A stretch of 64,000 nt of DNA from Streptomyces graminofaciens (GTDB taxonomy: Bacteria; Actinomycetota; Actinomycetes; Streptomycetales; Streptomycetaceae), in NCBI RefSeq assembly GCF_030294945.1, contig NZ_AP018448.1:3286001-3350000 (forward strand). Reading direction: 5' to 3'. A model generated the notes under the pieces. The model was not told the origin of the DNA. It saw nothing but the letters and a program-made list of their open reading frames with translations, and ran no database searches. Of this stretch, positions 1-9,160 are shown piece after piece. The position numbers were made by a program, and so were the translations under genes. The stretch's first letter is position 1. Each line of letters opens with the position of its first letter.

Positions 1-55
1 AAATGCCTCCAGGGAGGGGCCGGTCGTACGGAGGTGTACGGGTGTGTGCGGTACG

Positions 56-77
56 CCGGGGTGCGCCGTCACCCCGG
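56..77 (-). terminator. Probable terminator of the sugar operon
   Basis: A perfect 8-bp inverted repeat (CCGGGGTG / CACCCCGG, 6-base loop) lies about 35 bases past the stop codon of the sugar isomerase gene. There is no T-tract, as is usual in Streptomyces. The rest of bases 1-109 shows no gene. Confidence 0.55.
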
Positions 78-109
78 AGACAGAGGGAGAGCTGGGTGGG
101 CCCTGTGCC

Positions 110-1114
110 CTAGTCGTTGCCGCCGAACGCCGCGTCGAACGAGGCCGACGGCGGGTCGAAGTCGTACGCCTTGAGGCGGGTCAGGGCCTCGGGGGCGCCC
201 TGGAGCCGGTCCATGCCGGCGTCCTCCCACTCCACGGAGATGGGGCCCCGGTAGCCGATGGAGCGCAGCATGCGGAAGACGTCCTCCCAGGGGACGTCGC
301 CGTGGCCTGCGGAGACGAAGTCCCAGCCGCGGCGCGGGTCGCCCCAGGGGAGGTGGGAGCCGAGGCGGCCGTTGCGGCCGTCGAGGCGTTTGCGGGCCTC
401 CTTGCAGTCGACGTGGTAGATCCGGTCGCGGAAGTCCCACAGGAAGCCGACGGGGTCGAGGTCCTGCCACACGAAGTGACTCGGGTCGAAGTTCAGGCCG
501 AAGGCCGGGCGCCGGTCGACCGCCTCCAGCGCGCGCTGGGTCGTCCAGTAGTCGTACGCGATCTCGCTCGGGTGGACCTCGTGCGCGAACCGCACGCCCT
601 CGGCGTCGAAGACGTCCAGGATCGGGTTCCAGCGGGTCGCGAAGTCCTCGTAGCCGCGTTCGATCATCGACTCGGGGGCGGGCGGGAACATGGCGACGAG
701 GTGCCAGATGGCGGAGCCGGTGAAGCCGATGACGGTGTCGACGCCGAAGGCCGCCGCCGCCCGCGCGGTGTCGGCGATCTCGGCCGCGGCCCGCTGTCGT
801 ACGCCCTCGGGCTCGCCGTCGGCCCAGATGCGGGCGGGGAGGATGGCCCGGTGGCGTTCGTCGATGATGGCGTCGCAGACGGCCTGGCCGACCAGGTGGT
901 TGGAGATCGCCCAGCACTTCAGGCCGTACTTGTCGAGGAGTTGGTGGCGGGAGTCGAGGTACGAGGGGTCGGCGAGGGCCTTGTCGACCTCGAAGTGGTC
1001 GCCCCAGCAGGCGAGTTCGAGTCCGTCGTAGCCGAAGTCGCGGGCGAGGCGGCAGACTTCTTCGAGGGGCAGGTCGGCCCACTGACCGGTGAAGAGCGTG
1101 AAGGTGCGCGGCAT
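110..1114 (-). CDS. Sugar phosphate isomerase/epimerase (AP-endonuclease 2-like TIM barrel)
   Basis: This 334-residue protein matches the xylose-isomerase-like TIM-barrel superfamily, which isomerises or epimerises sugars, keto-sugars or inositol derivatives in the cytoplasm. Family hallmarks are visible: an N-terminal strand followed by [16 protein letters not shown], a mid-protein [11 protein letters not shown] segment, and a C-terminal [11 protein letters not shown] strand with metal-ligand-type Glu and Asp. A GAGGAGG ribosome site precedes the ATG. It begins only 15 bases after the oxidoreductase stop, so the two are co-transcribed and probably act in succession on one substrate. The substrate cannot be named from sequence. 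Confidence 0.88.
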   Translation of the reverse strand: MPRTFTLFTGQWADLPLEEVCRLARDFGYDGLELACWGDHFEVDKALADPSYLDSRHQLLDKYGLKCWAISNHLVGQAVCDAIIDERHRAILPARIWADGEPEGVRQRAAAEIADTARAAAAFGVDTVIGFTGSAIWHLVAMFPPAPESMIERGYEDFATRWNPILDVFDAEGVRFAHEVHPSEIAYDYWTTQRALEAVDRRPAFGLNFDPSHFVWQDLDPVGFLWDFRDRIYHVDCKEARKRLDGRNGRLGSHLPWGDPRRGWDFVSAGHGDVPWEDVFRMLRSIGYRGPISVEWEDAGMDRLQGAPEALTRLKAYDFDPPSASFDAAFGGND

Positions 1115-1129
1115 TCTGTCTCGGCCTCC

Positions 1130-2920
1130 TCAGACCGCGATGGGCGTGTAGACGGAGTTCTTCTCGGCGCTCTCCTCGACGGCCGCGAGTACGCGCTGGA
1201 CCTGGAGTCCGTCGGCGAAGGAGGGCTTCGGCTCGCGGTGCTCGGCGATCGCGTGCACGAGGTCGCGGGCCTGGTGGACGAAGGTGTGCTCGTAGCCGAG
1301 GCCGTGGCCCGGCGGCCACCAGGCGTCCAGGTAGGGGTGGTCGGGTTCGGTGACGAGGATGCGGCGGAAGCCGGCGTGGGTGCCGGGTTCGGTGTGGTCG
1401 TGGTAGGCGAGTTCGTTGAGGCGCTCCAGGTCGAAGGCCAACGAGCCGCGTTCGCCGTTGAGTTCGATGCGCAGGGAGTTCTTGCGGCCGGTGGCGAAGC
1501 GGGTCGCCTCGAAGGAGGCGAGGGCGCCGGAGGCGAACCTTCCCGTGAACAGGGCCGCGTCGTCGACCGTGACGGCCGCCCGCCCGGGTGTGGAGCCGGA
1601 CGAGGTGAGGCCGCTCGACGCCCCGGCGGGCAGTGGCCGTTCGCGTACGAAGGTCTCGGTCATCGCCGACACCCCGACGACCGGCTCCCCGGCCAGGTAC
1701 TGGGCGAGGTCGACGATATGCGCGCCCAGGTCGCCGAGCGCCCCCGATCCGGCCAGTTCCTTGCGCAGTCGCCAGGTCAGTGGGAACCGGGGGTCCACGA
1801 GCCAGTCCTGAAGGTACGTCACCCGTACGTGCCGCAGGGCGCCGAGCCGTCCCTCGGCGATCATGCGGCGGGCGAGCGCGGTGGCGGGCACCCGGCGGTA
1901 GTTGAAGCCGACCATCGCCAACTGGCCGCGCGCGCGGGCCGCTTCGGCAGCCGCCGTCATCGACTCCGCCTCCTCGACGGTGTTGGCGAGGGGTTTCTCG
2001 CAGAGCACGTGCTTGCCGGCGGCGAGCGCGGCGAGCGCGATCTCGGCGTGGCTGTCGCCGGGGGTGCAGATGTCGACGAGGTCGATGTCGTCCCGGGCGA
2101 TCAGGTCCCGCCAGTCGGTCTCGGTCGTCGCCCAGCCGTGCCGGTCGGCCATGGCACGTACGGCCTCGCCGTCCCGGCCGCAGACGGCGGCGAGGACCGG
2201 GGTGAGCGGCAGCTCGAAGACCCTGCCCGCGGTGCGCCAGCCCTGGGAGTGGGCGGCCCCCATGAAGGAGTAGCCGACCATGCCGACGCGCAGCGGCGGT
2301 TTCCGGGGGCCGGTGCCCGCGGGGGTGGGTGTGATTCCGGGGTGGGTGACGGTCCTGGGCGCCGTTCCCGCGTCGAGCCCGGCCACGGAGCCTCCAGCTT
2401 CGGGCCCGGGCTCGGCAGCGCTCCCGGAGCCGCTTCCTGCGTCGGTCCCGCCCCTGGTCGACGAACTCGTGGCCCCGGGCGTCCGCCCAGCTTCGGACTC
2501 GGTCCCGACGCCGCCCTCGGCCTCGGCCGGCGAGCCTTCGGCAGCAGACACGATCCCGGCTCCGGTGCCAGGCCTCGCCCCGCCCCCAGCCCCGCCCTCT
2601 CCCCCGGCATCGAACCCGTCCCTGGCCCCGGCCACCGCCCCGACCGGGGCCCCACGCCCTCGGCCGCCGGCCACCAAGCCCGCGGCACCGGCCGCACCCC
2701 CCGCACCGATGCCGCTCTCACTTCCAGCCCTGTCATAACCCCCACCCCCGACCCCGGCCAACGCCCCGGCCAGGGCCTCCCTCCCCACGCCGGTGGCCCC
2801 GGCCGCCGAGCCTCCGGCAAGAGAGGTATCCCCGGCTCCGCTGCCGGCCCCGGCGGTGAGCCCCGCGGCTCGTGTGTCCGGCTCCGCCTCGGCCTGGTCG
2901 GGCTGCTGCGGGTGTCCCAT
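1130..2920 (-). CDS. Gfo/Idh/MocA-family oxidoreductase with long low-complexity N-terminus
   Basis: From about residue 210 the protein is a typical NAD(P)-dependent sugar or inositol dehydrogenase: Rossmann motif GMVGYSFMGAAH, the catalytic-loop motif CEKPLAN, and a C-terminal substrate domain. Its 596 residues are about 200 more than usual. The excess is an N-terminal stretch made almost only of Gly, Ala, Ser, Glu, Pro and Thr. I keep the start at 2920 because a strong GAGGAGG site sits 6-8 bases upstream of that ATG; no comparable site precedes the Rossmann fold. It lies between the binding-protein and isomerase genes of a sugar operon. The catalytic assignment is firm; whether the extension is stable in the cell is unknown. 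Confidence 0.85.
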   Translation of the reverse strand: MGHPQQPDQAEAEPDTRAAGLTAGAGSGAGDTSLAGGSAAGATGVGREALAGALAGVGGGGYDRAGSESGIGAGGAAGAAGLVAGGRGRGAPVGAVAGARDGFDAGGEGGAGGGARPGTGAGIVSAAEGSPAEAEGGVGTESEAGRTPGATSSSTRGGTDAGSGSGSAAEPGPEAGGSVAGLDAGTAPRTVTHPGITPTPAGTGPRKPPLRVGMVGYSFMGAAHSQGWRTAGRVFELPLTPVLAAVCGRDGEAVRAMADRHGWATTETDWRDLIARDDIDLVDICTPGDSHAEIALAALAAGKHVLCEKPLANTVEEAESMTAAAEAARARGQLAMVGFNYRRVPATALARRMIAEGRLGALRHVRVTYLQDWLVDPRFPLTWRLRKELAGSGALGDLGAHIVDLAQYLAGEPVVGVSAMTETFVRERPLPAGASSGLTSSGSTPGRAAVTVDDAALFTGRFASGALASFEATRFATGRKNSLRIELNGERGSLAFDLERLNELAYHDHTEPGTHAGFRRILVTEPDHPYLDAWWPPGHGLGYEHTFVHQARDLVHAIAEHREPKPSFADGLQVQRVLAAVEESAEKNSVYTPIAV

Positions 2921-2994
2921 GCGTGTGTCCTCCTCGTGGTCGCGGTGGAGTGGGGTCTGCCTCGGGTCCCCCGGCCGACCCGACCGGCCCGGTG

Positions 2995-3013
2995 TAACCG
3001 GTTTAACCGGTTA
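2995..3013. repeat. TAACCGGT tandem repeat, copy 1
   Basis: TAACCGGTTTAACCGGTTA contains two AACCGGTT palindromes spaced one helical turn apart. A second copy at 21129-21147 matches 18 of 19 bases. Both are intergenic. It may be an operator or a small dispersed repeat. Confidence 0.5.
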
Positions 3014-3053
3014 GCTCGGTCAGGCCGGTCCGGGAGGACTCCGGCAGGGTCCG

Positions 3054-4094
3054 TCACTTGAAGCCGGTGGACATGTACTGGTCGACGTTGGCCTTGTCGA
3101 CGACCGCCGAGTAGAGCGTGAGTGACGACGGGATCTCGAACTCGGCGAGGCCGCTCACTCCCTTGCCCTGGCCGAGTGCCCGGGCGAGGTCGATCGCGGA
3201 GGCCGCCATGGTCGGCGGGTAGAGGACGGTCGCCTTCAGCACTCCGTCGTCCTTCTTGATGGCCTGGAAGGCGGACAGCGCGCCCGCGCCGCCGACCATC
3301 AGGAAGTCGTCGCGCCCGGACTGTTCGATGGCGCGCAGCGCGCCCACGCCCTGGTCGTCGTCGTGGTTCCACAGCGCGTCGAACTTCGACTGGGCCTGGA
3401 GGAGCTGGGCCATCTTGGCCTGCCCGGACTCCACCGTGAACTCGGCGGCCTGCCGTGCCACCTTCTCGATGTTCGGGTAGTTCTTCAGGGCGTCGTCGAA
3501 GCCCTTGGTCCGCTGCTTGGTCAGCTCCAGGTTGTCCAGCCCGGCGAGTTCGATGACCCGGGCGTTCTTCTTGTCCTTGAGCTGCTCGCCGATGTAGTGA
3601 CCGGCGTTGAGGCCCATGCCGTAGTTGTCGCCGCCGATCCAGCAGCGGTACGCCTGCGGGGAGTTGAAGATCCGGTCCAGATTCACCACGGGGATGCCCG
3701 CGCGCATCGCCTTCAGGCCGACCTGGGTGAGGGCCTTGCCATCGGCCGGCAGGACGACCAGCACATCGACCTTCTTGTTGATGAGAGTCTCGATCTGACC
3801 GATCTGCTGGGCGGTGTCATTGGACCCCTCGGTGATCTCCAGGGTGACGTCCTCGTAGCTGCCCGCGCGGCTCTTGGCGTTCTCGTTGATGGCGTTGAGC
3901 CAGCCGTGGTCGGCCTGCGGCCCCGCGAAGCCGATGGTGACCTTCTTGCCGGGCTTGTCGTCGGCGGCCGGCCGGTCGTTCGCCGCCGCGTCGTCACTGT
4001 CGGACTCGTTGCTGGTGCAACCGGCGAGGAGGGCGCCGGCCGAGACGGCGGCGGTCCCGAAGAGCAGTCCTCTACGGCTCGTGAGGTGTGCCAT
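3054..4094 (-). CDS. Sugar ABC transporter substrate-binding lipoprotein (RbsB-like)
   Basis: A 346-residue periplasmic-binding-protein type 1 (ribose/LacI-like) protein that captures a sugar outside the membrane for the adjacent permease. The N-terminus SRRGLLF, a hydrophobic core and the lipobox LLAGC suggest a Tat-exported lipoprotein anchored at the cysteine near residue 26. An acidic spacer follows, then the fold from VTIGFAGPQADHGW onward; DLARALGQGK lies near the C-terminus. It follows the permease by 45 bases. The ligand is not evident; the operon's oxidoreductase and isomerase suggest a sugar or polyol. Confidence 0.92.
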   Translation of the reverse strand: MAHLTSRRGLLFGTAAVSAGALLAGCTSNESDSDDAAANDRPAADDKPGKKVTIGFAGPQADHGWLNAINENAKSRAGSYEDVTLEITEGSNDTAQQIGQIETLINKKVDVLVVLPADGKALTQVGLKAMRAGIPVVNLDRIFNSPQAYRCWIGGDNYGMGLNAGHYIGEQLKDKKNARVIELAGLDNLELTKQRTKGFDDALKNYPNIEKVARQAAEFTVESGQAKMAQLLQAQSKFDALWNHDDDQGVGALRAIEQSGRDDFLMVGGAGALSAFQAIKKDDGVLKATVLYPPTMAASAIDLARALGQGKGVSGLAEFEIPSSLTLYSAVVDKANVDQYMSTGFK

Positions 4095-4139
4095 GGCGAT
4101 GGGCCTTCCGTGTCGGGCGTACAGAAGTGATCAGGCGTC

Positions 4140-5159
4140 TCAGGTGGTGGTCGCCGTGCGCCGCTGGACCAGCACGGCCGCGACGATGATCGCGCCCTTG
4201 GCGATCTGCTGGACGTCGCTCTGTAGGTTGTTCAGCGCGAAGATGTTGGTGATCGTCGTGAAGATCAGGACGCCGAGCACGGAGCCGGTGATGGTTCCCC
4301 GGCCGCCGCTGAGCAGGGTGCCGCCGATGATCGCTGCGGCGATGGCGTCGAGTTCGTAGAGGTTGCCGTTGGTGTTCTGGCCGGAACCGGAGAGCACGAT
4401 CAGCAGGAACGCGGCGATGCCGCAGCACAGCCCGGAGAGCAGGTACAGATACAGCCGCTGCCGTCGGACGTCGATGCCCGCCAGCCGCGCCGCCTCCGCG
4501 TTGCCACCGACGGCGACCGTGCGCCGCCCGAAGGTCGTGCGGTTCAGCAACAGCCAGCCGATGGCGGTCACGACCGCGAAGACGAGAACGAGCGGCGGGA
4601 CGCCGAGGACATACGCGTCGCGTTCGCCGAGGTCCAGGATCGTGTCGACGCTGACGATCTGCGTGCTGCCGTCGGTGATCTGGAGGGCGAGCCCCCGGGC
4701 CGAGGCGAGCATGGCGAGCGTGGCGATGAAGGGGACGATCCCGCCGTACGCGATGAGCAGTCCGTTCACCAGGCCGCACCCGACGCCCACGATCACGGCG
4801 GTGAAGAGGATGCCCGCGAAGCCGTACTCCTGGGTGGCGACCGTGGTCGCCCAGACCGAGGCCAGTGCGACGATCGCGCCGACGGAGAGGTCGATGCCGC
4901 CGGAGGTGATGACGAAGGTCATGCCGACGGTGACGACACCGATCACCGAGGCCTGGGTGAGGACGAGTTGGAGATTGCGGGTGTCGAGGAACTCGTCCGG
5001 TTTGGTGATGCCGCCGATGACGATCAGGGCGGCGAGGACGCCGAGCAGCGAGAGGGTGCGGACGTCGGCGCGGAACACGAGGGTGCGCCAGGCGGGTGGT
5101 GCGCTGACGGGTGTCACCTTGTCGGTGCCGCCCCGGGGCGGGGACACGGGCTGCGTCAT
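4140..5159 (-). CDS. Sugar ABC transporter permease (RbsC-like)
   Basis: This 339-residue polytopic membrane protein belongs to the ribose/xylose/galactose permease family (BPD_transp_2). The segment from VGMTFVITSGGIDLSVGAI through the following helices is the family signature, and GGRGTITGSVLGVL lies near the C-terminal end. About eight to ten membrane helices are visible. It forms the channel for the binding protein downstream and the ATPase upstream. Its ATG overlaps the ATPase stop by four bases, which indicates translational coupling. Confidence 0.93.
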   Translation of the reverse strand: MTQPVSPPRGGTDKVTPVSAPPAWRTLVFRADVRTLSLLGVLAALIVIGGITKPDEFLDTRNLQLVLTQASVIGVVTVGMTFVITSGGIDLSVGAIVALASVWATTVATQEYGFAGILFTAVIVGVGCGLVNGLLIAYGGIVPFIATLAMLASARGLALQITDGSTQIVSVDTILDLGERDAYVLGVPPLVLVFAVVTAIGWLLLNRTTFGRRTVAVGGNAEAARLAGIDVRRQRLYLYLLSGLCCGIAAFLLIVLSGSGQNTNGNLYELDAIAAAIIGGTLLSGGRGTITGSVLGVLIFTTITNIFALNNLQSDVQQIAKGAIIVAAVLVQRRTATTT

Positions 5160-6697
5160 GACGCAGGGCTCCCTTCAACAGTCACGGGGCTTCCTTCCAT
5201 CACGAGGTCGAGCACGCGGTGCTCGTCGAGTTCACGGGCGGGCGCGGTGTGCACGACGCGGCCCTCGCGCAGTACGAGCACCCGGTCGGCGAGGCCGAGC
5301 ACCTCGGGGACCTCGCTGGAGACCAGCAGGACGGCCAGGCCCTCGTCGGCGAGGCGCCGCACGACCGCGTACAGCTCGGCGCGGGCGCCCACGTCGACGC
5401 CCCGGGTCGGCTCGTCGAGCAGCAGCACCCGGCAGCCGCGCAGCAGCCAGCGGGCGAGGACCGCCTTCTGCTGGTTGCCGCCGGAGAGGGTGCGTACCGG
5501 TACGGACGGGTTGTCGGGGCGCAGCGACAGTTCCCGGGTGGCGGCCCGTGCGCCCTTCAGCTCCGCTCCCCGGTCGATCCAGCCGCCGCGTGCGAAGCGG
5601 GACATGGACGACACGGAGACGTTTCTGGTGACGGACTCCAGCATCAGCAGCGCCTGCGCCTTGCGCTCCTCGGGGGCGAGCCCGAGCCCGGCGCGTACGG
5701 CGGCCGGTACGCTGCCGAGCCTCAACTGCCGCCCCGCTACCGATACTTGACCGGAAGTCGGCTTGCGGGCGCCGTAGATGGTCTCCAAGATCTCCGACCG
5801 CCCCGAACCGACGAGTCCGGCGAGGCCCACGATCTCACCGGGCCGGACCTCCAGGTCGAAGGGCTCGAACTCGCCGTCGCGGGCCAGCCCCCGTACCTCC
5901 AGCACAGGGGCGCCGGCCGTGGGTGGCGCAAGCGGGCGGTCCGGGAAGACGTACTCGACGTTCCGGCCGGTCATCAGCGCCACCACCTCGCGCGTCGGCG
6001 TCGACTTCGCGGGCAGCCCACCGGCCACGGCCCGGCCGTCCTTCAGCACGGTCACCCGGTCGCCGATGCGGCGGATCTCCTCCAGGCGGTGCGAGATGTA
6101 GACGACGGCGACCCCGTCGGCGGTCAGGTCCCCGACGATCCTGAACAGGTTGTCGACCTCGTCCGGGTCGAGCGCGGCGGACGGCTCGTCCATGACGATG
6201 AGCCGTACGTCGTGGGAGAGCGCCCGGGCCATCGACACGATCTGCTGCTGGGCGGCCGGCAACTCTCCGACCAGCCGGGCCGCATCGATCTCAGGATGCC
6301 CGAGTCGCCTGAGCAGTGCGGCAGTTGAGGAGCGCGCCGCCTTTCCCCGTACGACGAAGCCGGCGGCCGTGGGTTCGTGCCCGAGGTGGACGTTCTCGGC
6401 CACCGACAGGCCTTCCACCAGGTCGAGTTCCTGGTAGATGGTGGCGATGCCGAGGCGCATGGCGGCGATCGGGGACTTGAGGGTGACGGGCTCGCCCCGC
6501 CAGGTGATCGTGCCGCCGTCGGGCTGGTGGGCGCCGGCCAGGACCTTGATGAGCGTGGACTTGCCGGCGCCGTTCTGGCCTAACAGGCAGTGCACTTCTC
6601 CGGCCTGGACGTCGAGGTCGACGCCGTCGAGGGCCCGGACTCCGGGGAACGACTTGGTGATGCCGGACATGGTGAGCAGCGGTGGTTCTGGTGCCAT
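5156..6697 (-). CDS. Sugar ABC transporter ATP-binding protein, two ABC domains (RbsA-like)
   Basis: A 513-residue tandem ATPase that powers sugar import. The first half has a Walker A of the form GQNGAGKST, a variant signature LPAAQQQIVSMA and Walker B VMDEPSAAL. In the second half Walker A is degenerate (GLVGSGRSE), as in RbsA-type proteins, while the signature LSGGNQQKAV and Walker B LLDEPTRGVD are intact. Length and architecture are normal for the family. It is the first structural gene of the operon and is translationally coupled to the permease. Confidence 0.95.
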   Translation of the reverse strand: MAPEPPLLTMSGITKSFPGVRALDGVDLDVQAGEVHCLLGQNGAGKSTLIKVLAGAHQPDGGTITWRGEPVTLKSPIAAMRLGIATIYQELDLVEGLSVAENVHLGHEPTAAGFVVRGKAARSSTAALLRRLGHPEIDAARLVGELPAAQQQIVSMARALSHDVRLIVMDEPSAALDPDEVDNLFRIVGDLTADGVAVVYISHRLEEIRRIGDRVTVLKDGRAVAGGLPAKSTPTREVVALMTGRNVEYVFPDRPLAPPTAGAPVLEVRGLARDGEFEPFDLEVRPGEIVGLAGLVGSGRSEILETIYGARKPTSGQVSVAGRQLRLGSVPAAVRAGLGLAPEERKAQALLMLESVTRNVSVSSMSRFARGGWIDRGAELKGARAATRELSLRPDNPSVPVRTLSGGNQQKAVLARWLLRGCRVLLLDEPTRGVDVGARAELYAVVRRLADEGLAVLLVSSEVPEVLGLADRVLVLREGRVVHTAPARELDEHRVLDLVMEGSPVTVEGSPAS

Positions 6698-6833
6698 GAG
6701 GTCCCCTTGGCGGGCGTGCGGGCCGGTTTCAGGGCTATGCGCGTGCGTGGGCAGGCGGGTTCAGGGCAGGGCAGGGTGAAGAAGAGAGCAGAGCAGAGCG
6801 AAGTGGGGCGCTGAACTGGTGGTCTCTGCTGAC

Positions 6834-6867
6834 GAGTGGCTTACGCGGGCGAGTGGCTTACGCGGGC
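6834..6867. repeat. 17-bp tandem duplication at a stop codon
   Basis: GAGTGGCTTACGCGGGC occurs twice head to tail at 6834-6850 and 6851-6867. The second unit contains the last codons and TAA of the ROK gene, so the 3' end of that gene has been duplicated into the spacer before the transporter genes. Confidence 0.8.
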
Positions 6868-8039
6868 GAGAACAGGTGGTCGCTGATGAGCCGGGCGGCG
6901 CCGATGACTCCGGCGGTGGGGCCCAACTCCCCCAGGACGATGGGCAGGTTGCCGGTCGCGAGGGGAAGTGACTGGCGGTAGACCTGGGTGCGGATCGCGG
7001 CGAGCAGCGTGTGGCCGAGGCCGGTCACCCCGCCGCCGATCACCACCAGGCCGGGGTTGAAGAAGCTGACGAGTCCGGCGATGACCTGGCCGGTGCGATT
7101 GCCGCCCTCGCGTATCAGGTCGAGCGCGGTGGCGTCACCGGCGGCGGCGGCCGCGGCGACGTCGACACCGGTCAGGGTGCCGTTGGCCTCCAGGCGGGAG
7201 GCGAGTTGCGCCGAGAGGCCCTGCTGGGCGGCGTCCTTGGCGTCGCGGGCGAGCGCGGCGCCGCTGAAGTGGGCCTCCAGGCAGCCCCGGTTGCCGCAGG
7301 CGCAGGGGCGGCCGTCGGGTACGGCGAGGATGTGCCCGATGTCGCCGGCGCTGCCCGTCGTACCGCGGTGGACCTCGCCGCCGACGACGATGCCGCAGCC
7401 GATGCCGGTGCCGATCTTGACGCAGAGGAAGTCACCCACGGAACGGGCGACGCCCGCGTGCTGCTCCCCCATCGCCATCAGGTTCACGTCGTTGTCGACC
7501 ATGACCGGGCAGCCGAGTTCCTGGCTGAGCGCCTCACGGACCGGGAAGCCGTCCCAGCCGGGCATGATCGGCGGGGCCACGGGGACGCCTTCGGGGAAGC
7601 GGACCGGTCCGGGTACGCCGATGCCGGCGCCGTCGAACCCTTCCGCGAGCCCGGAGGCCTTCAGCTTGGCGGCCATGGCGAGGACTTGTTCGAAGACGGC
7701 GACGGGGCCGTCCCGGACATCGGTGGGTTGGTTGATGTGTCCGAGGATCTCCAACTCCGCGTTGGTGACGGCGACGTCGATGGAGGTCGCGCCGATGTCG
7801 ACGCCGAGGAAGCGGAGTGCGGGGGCGAGTCGGATGTTGTGCGAGCGGCGACCGCCGCGCGAGGCGGCGAGTCCGTCGGCCACGACCAGGCCCGTCTCCA
7901 GCAGTCGGTCCACCTCGACGGCCAGCTTCGAACGGGAGAGGTCGATCTGATCGCCCAGTTGGGCACGGGAGTTGGGGCCGCCGTCACGCAACAGCCGTAG
8001 CAGCCGGGCCTGGTGGGCGTTCGCAGGTCGAGCCGTCAT
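6858..8039 (-). CDS. ROK-family transcriptional regulator
   Basis: A 393-residue repressor-type ROK protein: an N-terminal winged helix (NAHQARLLRLLRDGG ... LSRSKLAVEVDRLLETGLV), the sugar-kinase-like fold (GVDIGATSIDVAV), and the ROK zinc motif CACGNRGCLEAH. I start it at the ATG at 8039, which follows GGAGGGG; an in-frame ATG at 8186 would add an atypical basic stretch. It lies directly upstream of the sugar transporter genes in the same direction, the standard position for a regulator of that operon. The likely inducer is the transported sugar or a phosphorylated form. Confidence 0.9.
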   Translation of the reverse strand: MTARPANAHQARLLRLLRDGGPNSRAQLGDQIDLSRSKLAVEVDRLLETGLVVADGLAASRGGRRSHNIRLAPALRFLGVDIGATSIDVAVTNAELEILGHINQPTDVRDGPVAVFEQVLAMAAKLKASGLAEGFDGAGIGVPGPVRFPEGVPVAPPIMPGWDGFPVREALSQELGCPVMVDNDVNLMAMGEQHAGVARSVGDFLCVKIGTGIGCGIVVGGEVHRGTTGSAGDIGHILAVPDGRPCACGNRGCLEAHFSGAALARDAKDAAQQGLSAQLASRLEANGTLTGVDVAAAAAAGDATALDLIREGGNRTGQVIAGLVSFFNPGLVVIGGGVTGLGHTLLAAIRTQVYRQSLPLATGNLPIVLGELGPTAGVIGAARLISDHLFSPA

Positions 8040-8313
8040 ACGTCTCACGAGCCCCTCCCATGCCTCAACCGGCCTGTGTCCACTGGGTTCCGGCCACCTG
8101 TGTGTGGCTTGCTTTCGCAGGGAACGTAGCAGTGACCGCCGAGTCTGGGAAGAAGTTACGCAGAGATTGCCGCCGACTTTCTCCACTCACAGGACAAAGG
8201 GCGACCCACGGTCAGGCGCGAGGACGAACCTTCACGGGTGGGAGCGGTGTCCGCGCCGGAACACGCGAAAGCGGCGGCCACCTCGGGCGCGGCCGCCGCC
8301 GAGATGAGCGCGG
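8040..8313. other. Intergenic region before the ROK gene
   Basis: These 274 bases between the GntR gene's stop and the ROK gene's start should hold the promoter of the ROK-sugar operon. I see no gene, and no convincing palindromic operator. Confidence 0.5.
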
Positions 8314-8988
8314 CTACTTCTCGCGCTCGTGGTACGTCTTCCGCGTGTGTTCCGTGTGCGCGCGCATCACCTCGGTGGCCCGCTGTTCGTCGCGGGCCGA
8401 GATCGCGGCGATCAGGTCGCGGTGCTCCACCCAGGACTGGTGGCCTCGCCGGCGGGCGACCGGGGTGTAGTACCAGCGGACGCGGCGGTCGACCTGGGCG
8501 GCGAGTTCGGCGAGGACCGCGTTGCCCGCCAGCTCCATGATCTTGGCGTGGAAGCGGGCGTTCATCGCGACCGCGCCGTCCACGTCGTCGGCGGCCACCG
8601 CGCGCTCGCCCTCGGCGCACAGCTCCTCCAGGACGGTGATCCCGGCGGTGCCCGCGTTGGCGGCGGCGAGCCGGGCGGCCTCTGCCTCCAACAGCGTGCG
8701 TACGGTGAGGAGTTGGTCGGCCTCCTCCTCCGTCGGCTCATGCACGAACGCGCCCTGGGCGGGCCGCAGATCGACCCAGCCCTCGGTGTTCAACCGCTGA
8801 AGTGCCTCGCGCACGGGCTGGCGGGACACCCCGAGGTGCCCGGCCAGCTCGCTCTCGACCAGGTGCTGGCCGGGGCGCAGGGCGCGCGTGGTGATGAGTT
8901 CGAGCAGGGCCTCGTAGACGCGGTCGCGGAGCGGACCGGGACGTTCGAGCTTGGGCACCGCCCCTTGCGGAAGTCCTGTCGACAACAT
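8314..8988 (-). CDS. GntR-family regulator, FCD (FadR) subfamily
   Basis: A 224-residue regulator. The N-terminal winged helix is typical (LRDRVYEALLELITTRALRPGQHL, then LAGHLGVSRQPVREAL), followed by an all-helical FCD ligand domain with Asp, Arg and His residues typical of a metal/acid-binding pocket (ARFHAKIMELAGN, HRDLIAAI). FCD regulators commonly bind carboxylic acids. The ATG at 8988 is chosen because GGAGGGG lies five bases upstream; an upstream in-frame ATG at 9063 lacks such a site. A half-site in its promoter recurs at the OFA transporter/PanE divergent promoter, so it probably controls the neighbouring oxalate/formate genes. Confidence 0.9.
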   Translation of the reverse strand: MLSTGLPQGAVPKLERPGPLRDRVYEALLELITTRALRPGQHLVESELAGHLGVSRQPVREALQRLNTEGWVDLRPAQGAFVHEPTEEEADQLLTVRTLLEAEAARLAAANAGTAGITVLEELCAEGERAVAADDVDGAVAMNARFHAKIMELAGNAVLAELAAQVDRRVRWYYTPVARRRGHQSWVEHRDLIAAISARDEQRATEVMRAHTEHTRKTYHEREK

Positions 8989-9081
8989 CGGATCCCCTCC
9001 AGAGCACCACCGGGTGTACTGCACACGGAAAGTCAACGGCCCGTACTGGAAAGTCGAAGTCAACAGCCAGTATGGATTGTC

Positions 9082-9094
9082 TTTCGTCTACAGT
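9082..9094 (+). promoter_or_regulatory. Candidate GntR half-site at its own promoter
   Basis: TTTCGTCTACAGT matches TTTCGTCGACAGT at 11881-11893 in 12 of 13 bases. The octamer CAGTATGG just upstream (9068-9075) is the reverse complement of CCATACTG at 11864-11871. The pairing suggests one regulator binding both promoters. Confidence 0.45.
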
Positions 9095-9160
9095 CTACGA
9101 CTCGTGTTGGCCAGGGAGCCGACGCGTATGCCTCGTCACATCGCCACGAACGGCCGCGGC

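Noticed and set aside
44..3061. A very long open frame on the plus strand, opposite the sugar oxidoreductase and isomerase genes.
   Set aside because: It has no ribosome site or recognisable domain and runs antisense to two clear enzymes. Long antisense frames are expected at this GC content.
8040..8186. An upstream start for the ROK regulator at 8186.
   Set aside because: It would add 49 atypical residues and has no ribosome site, whereas 8039 has GGAGGGG upstream.
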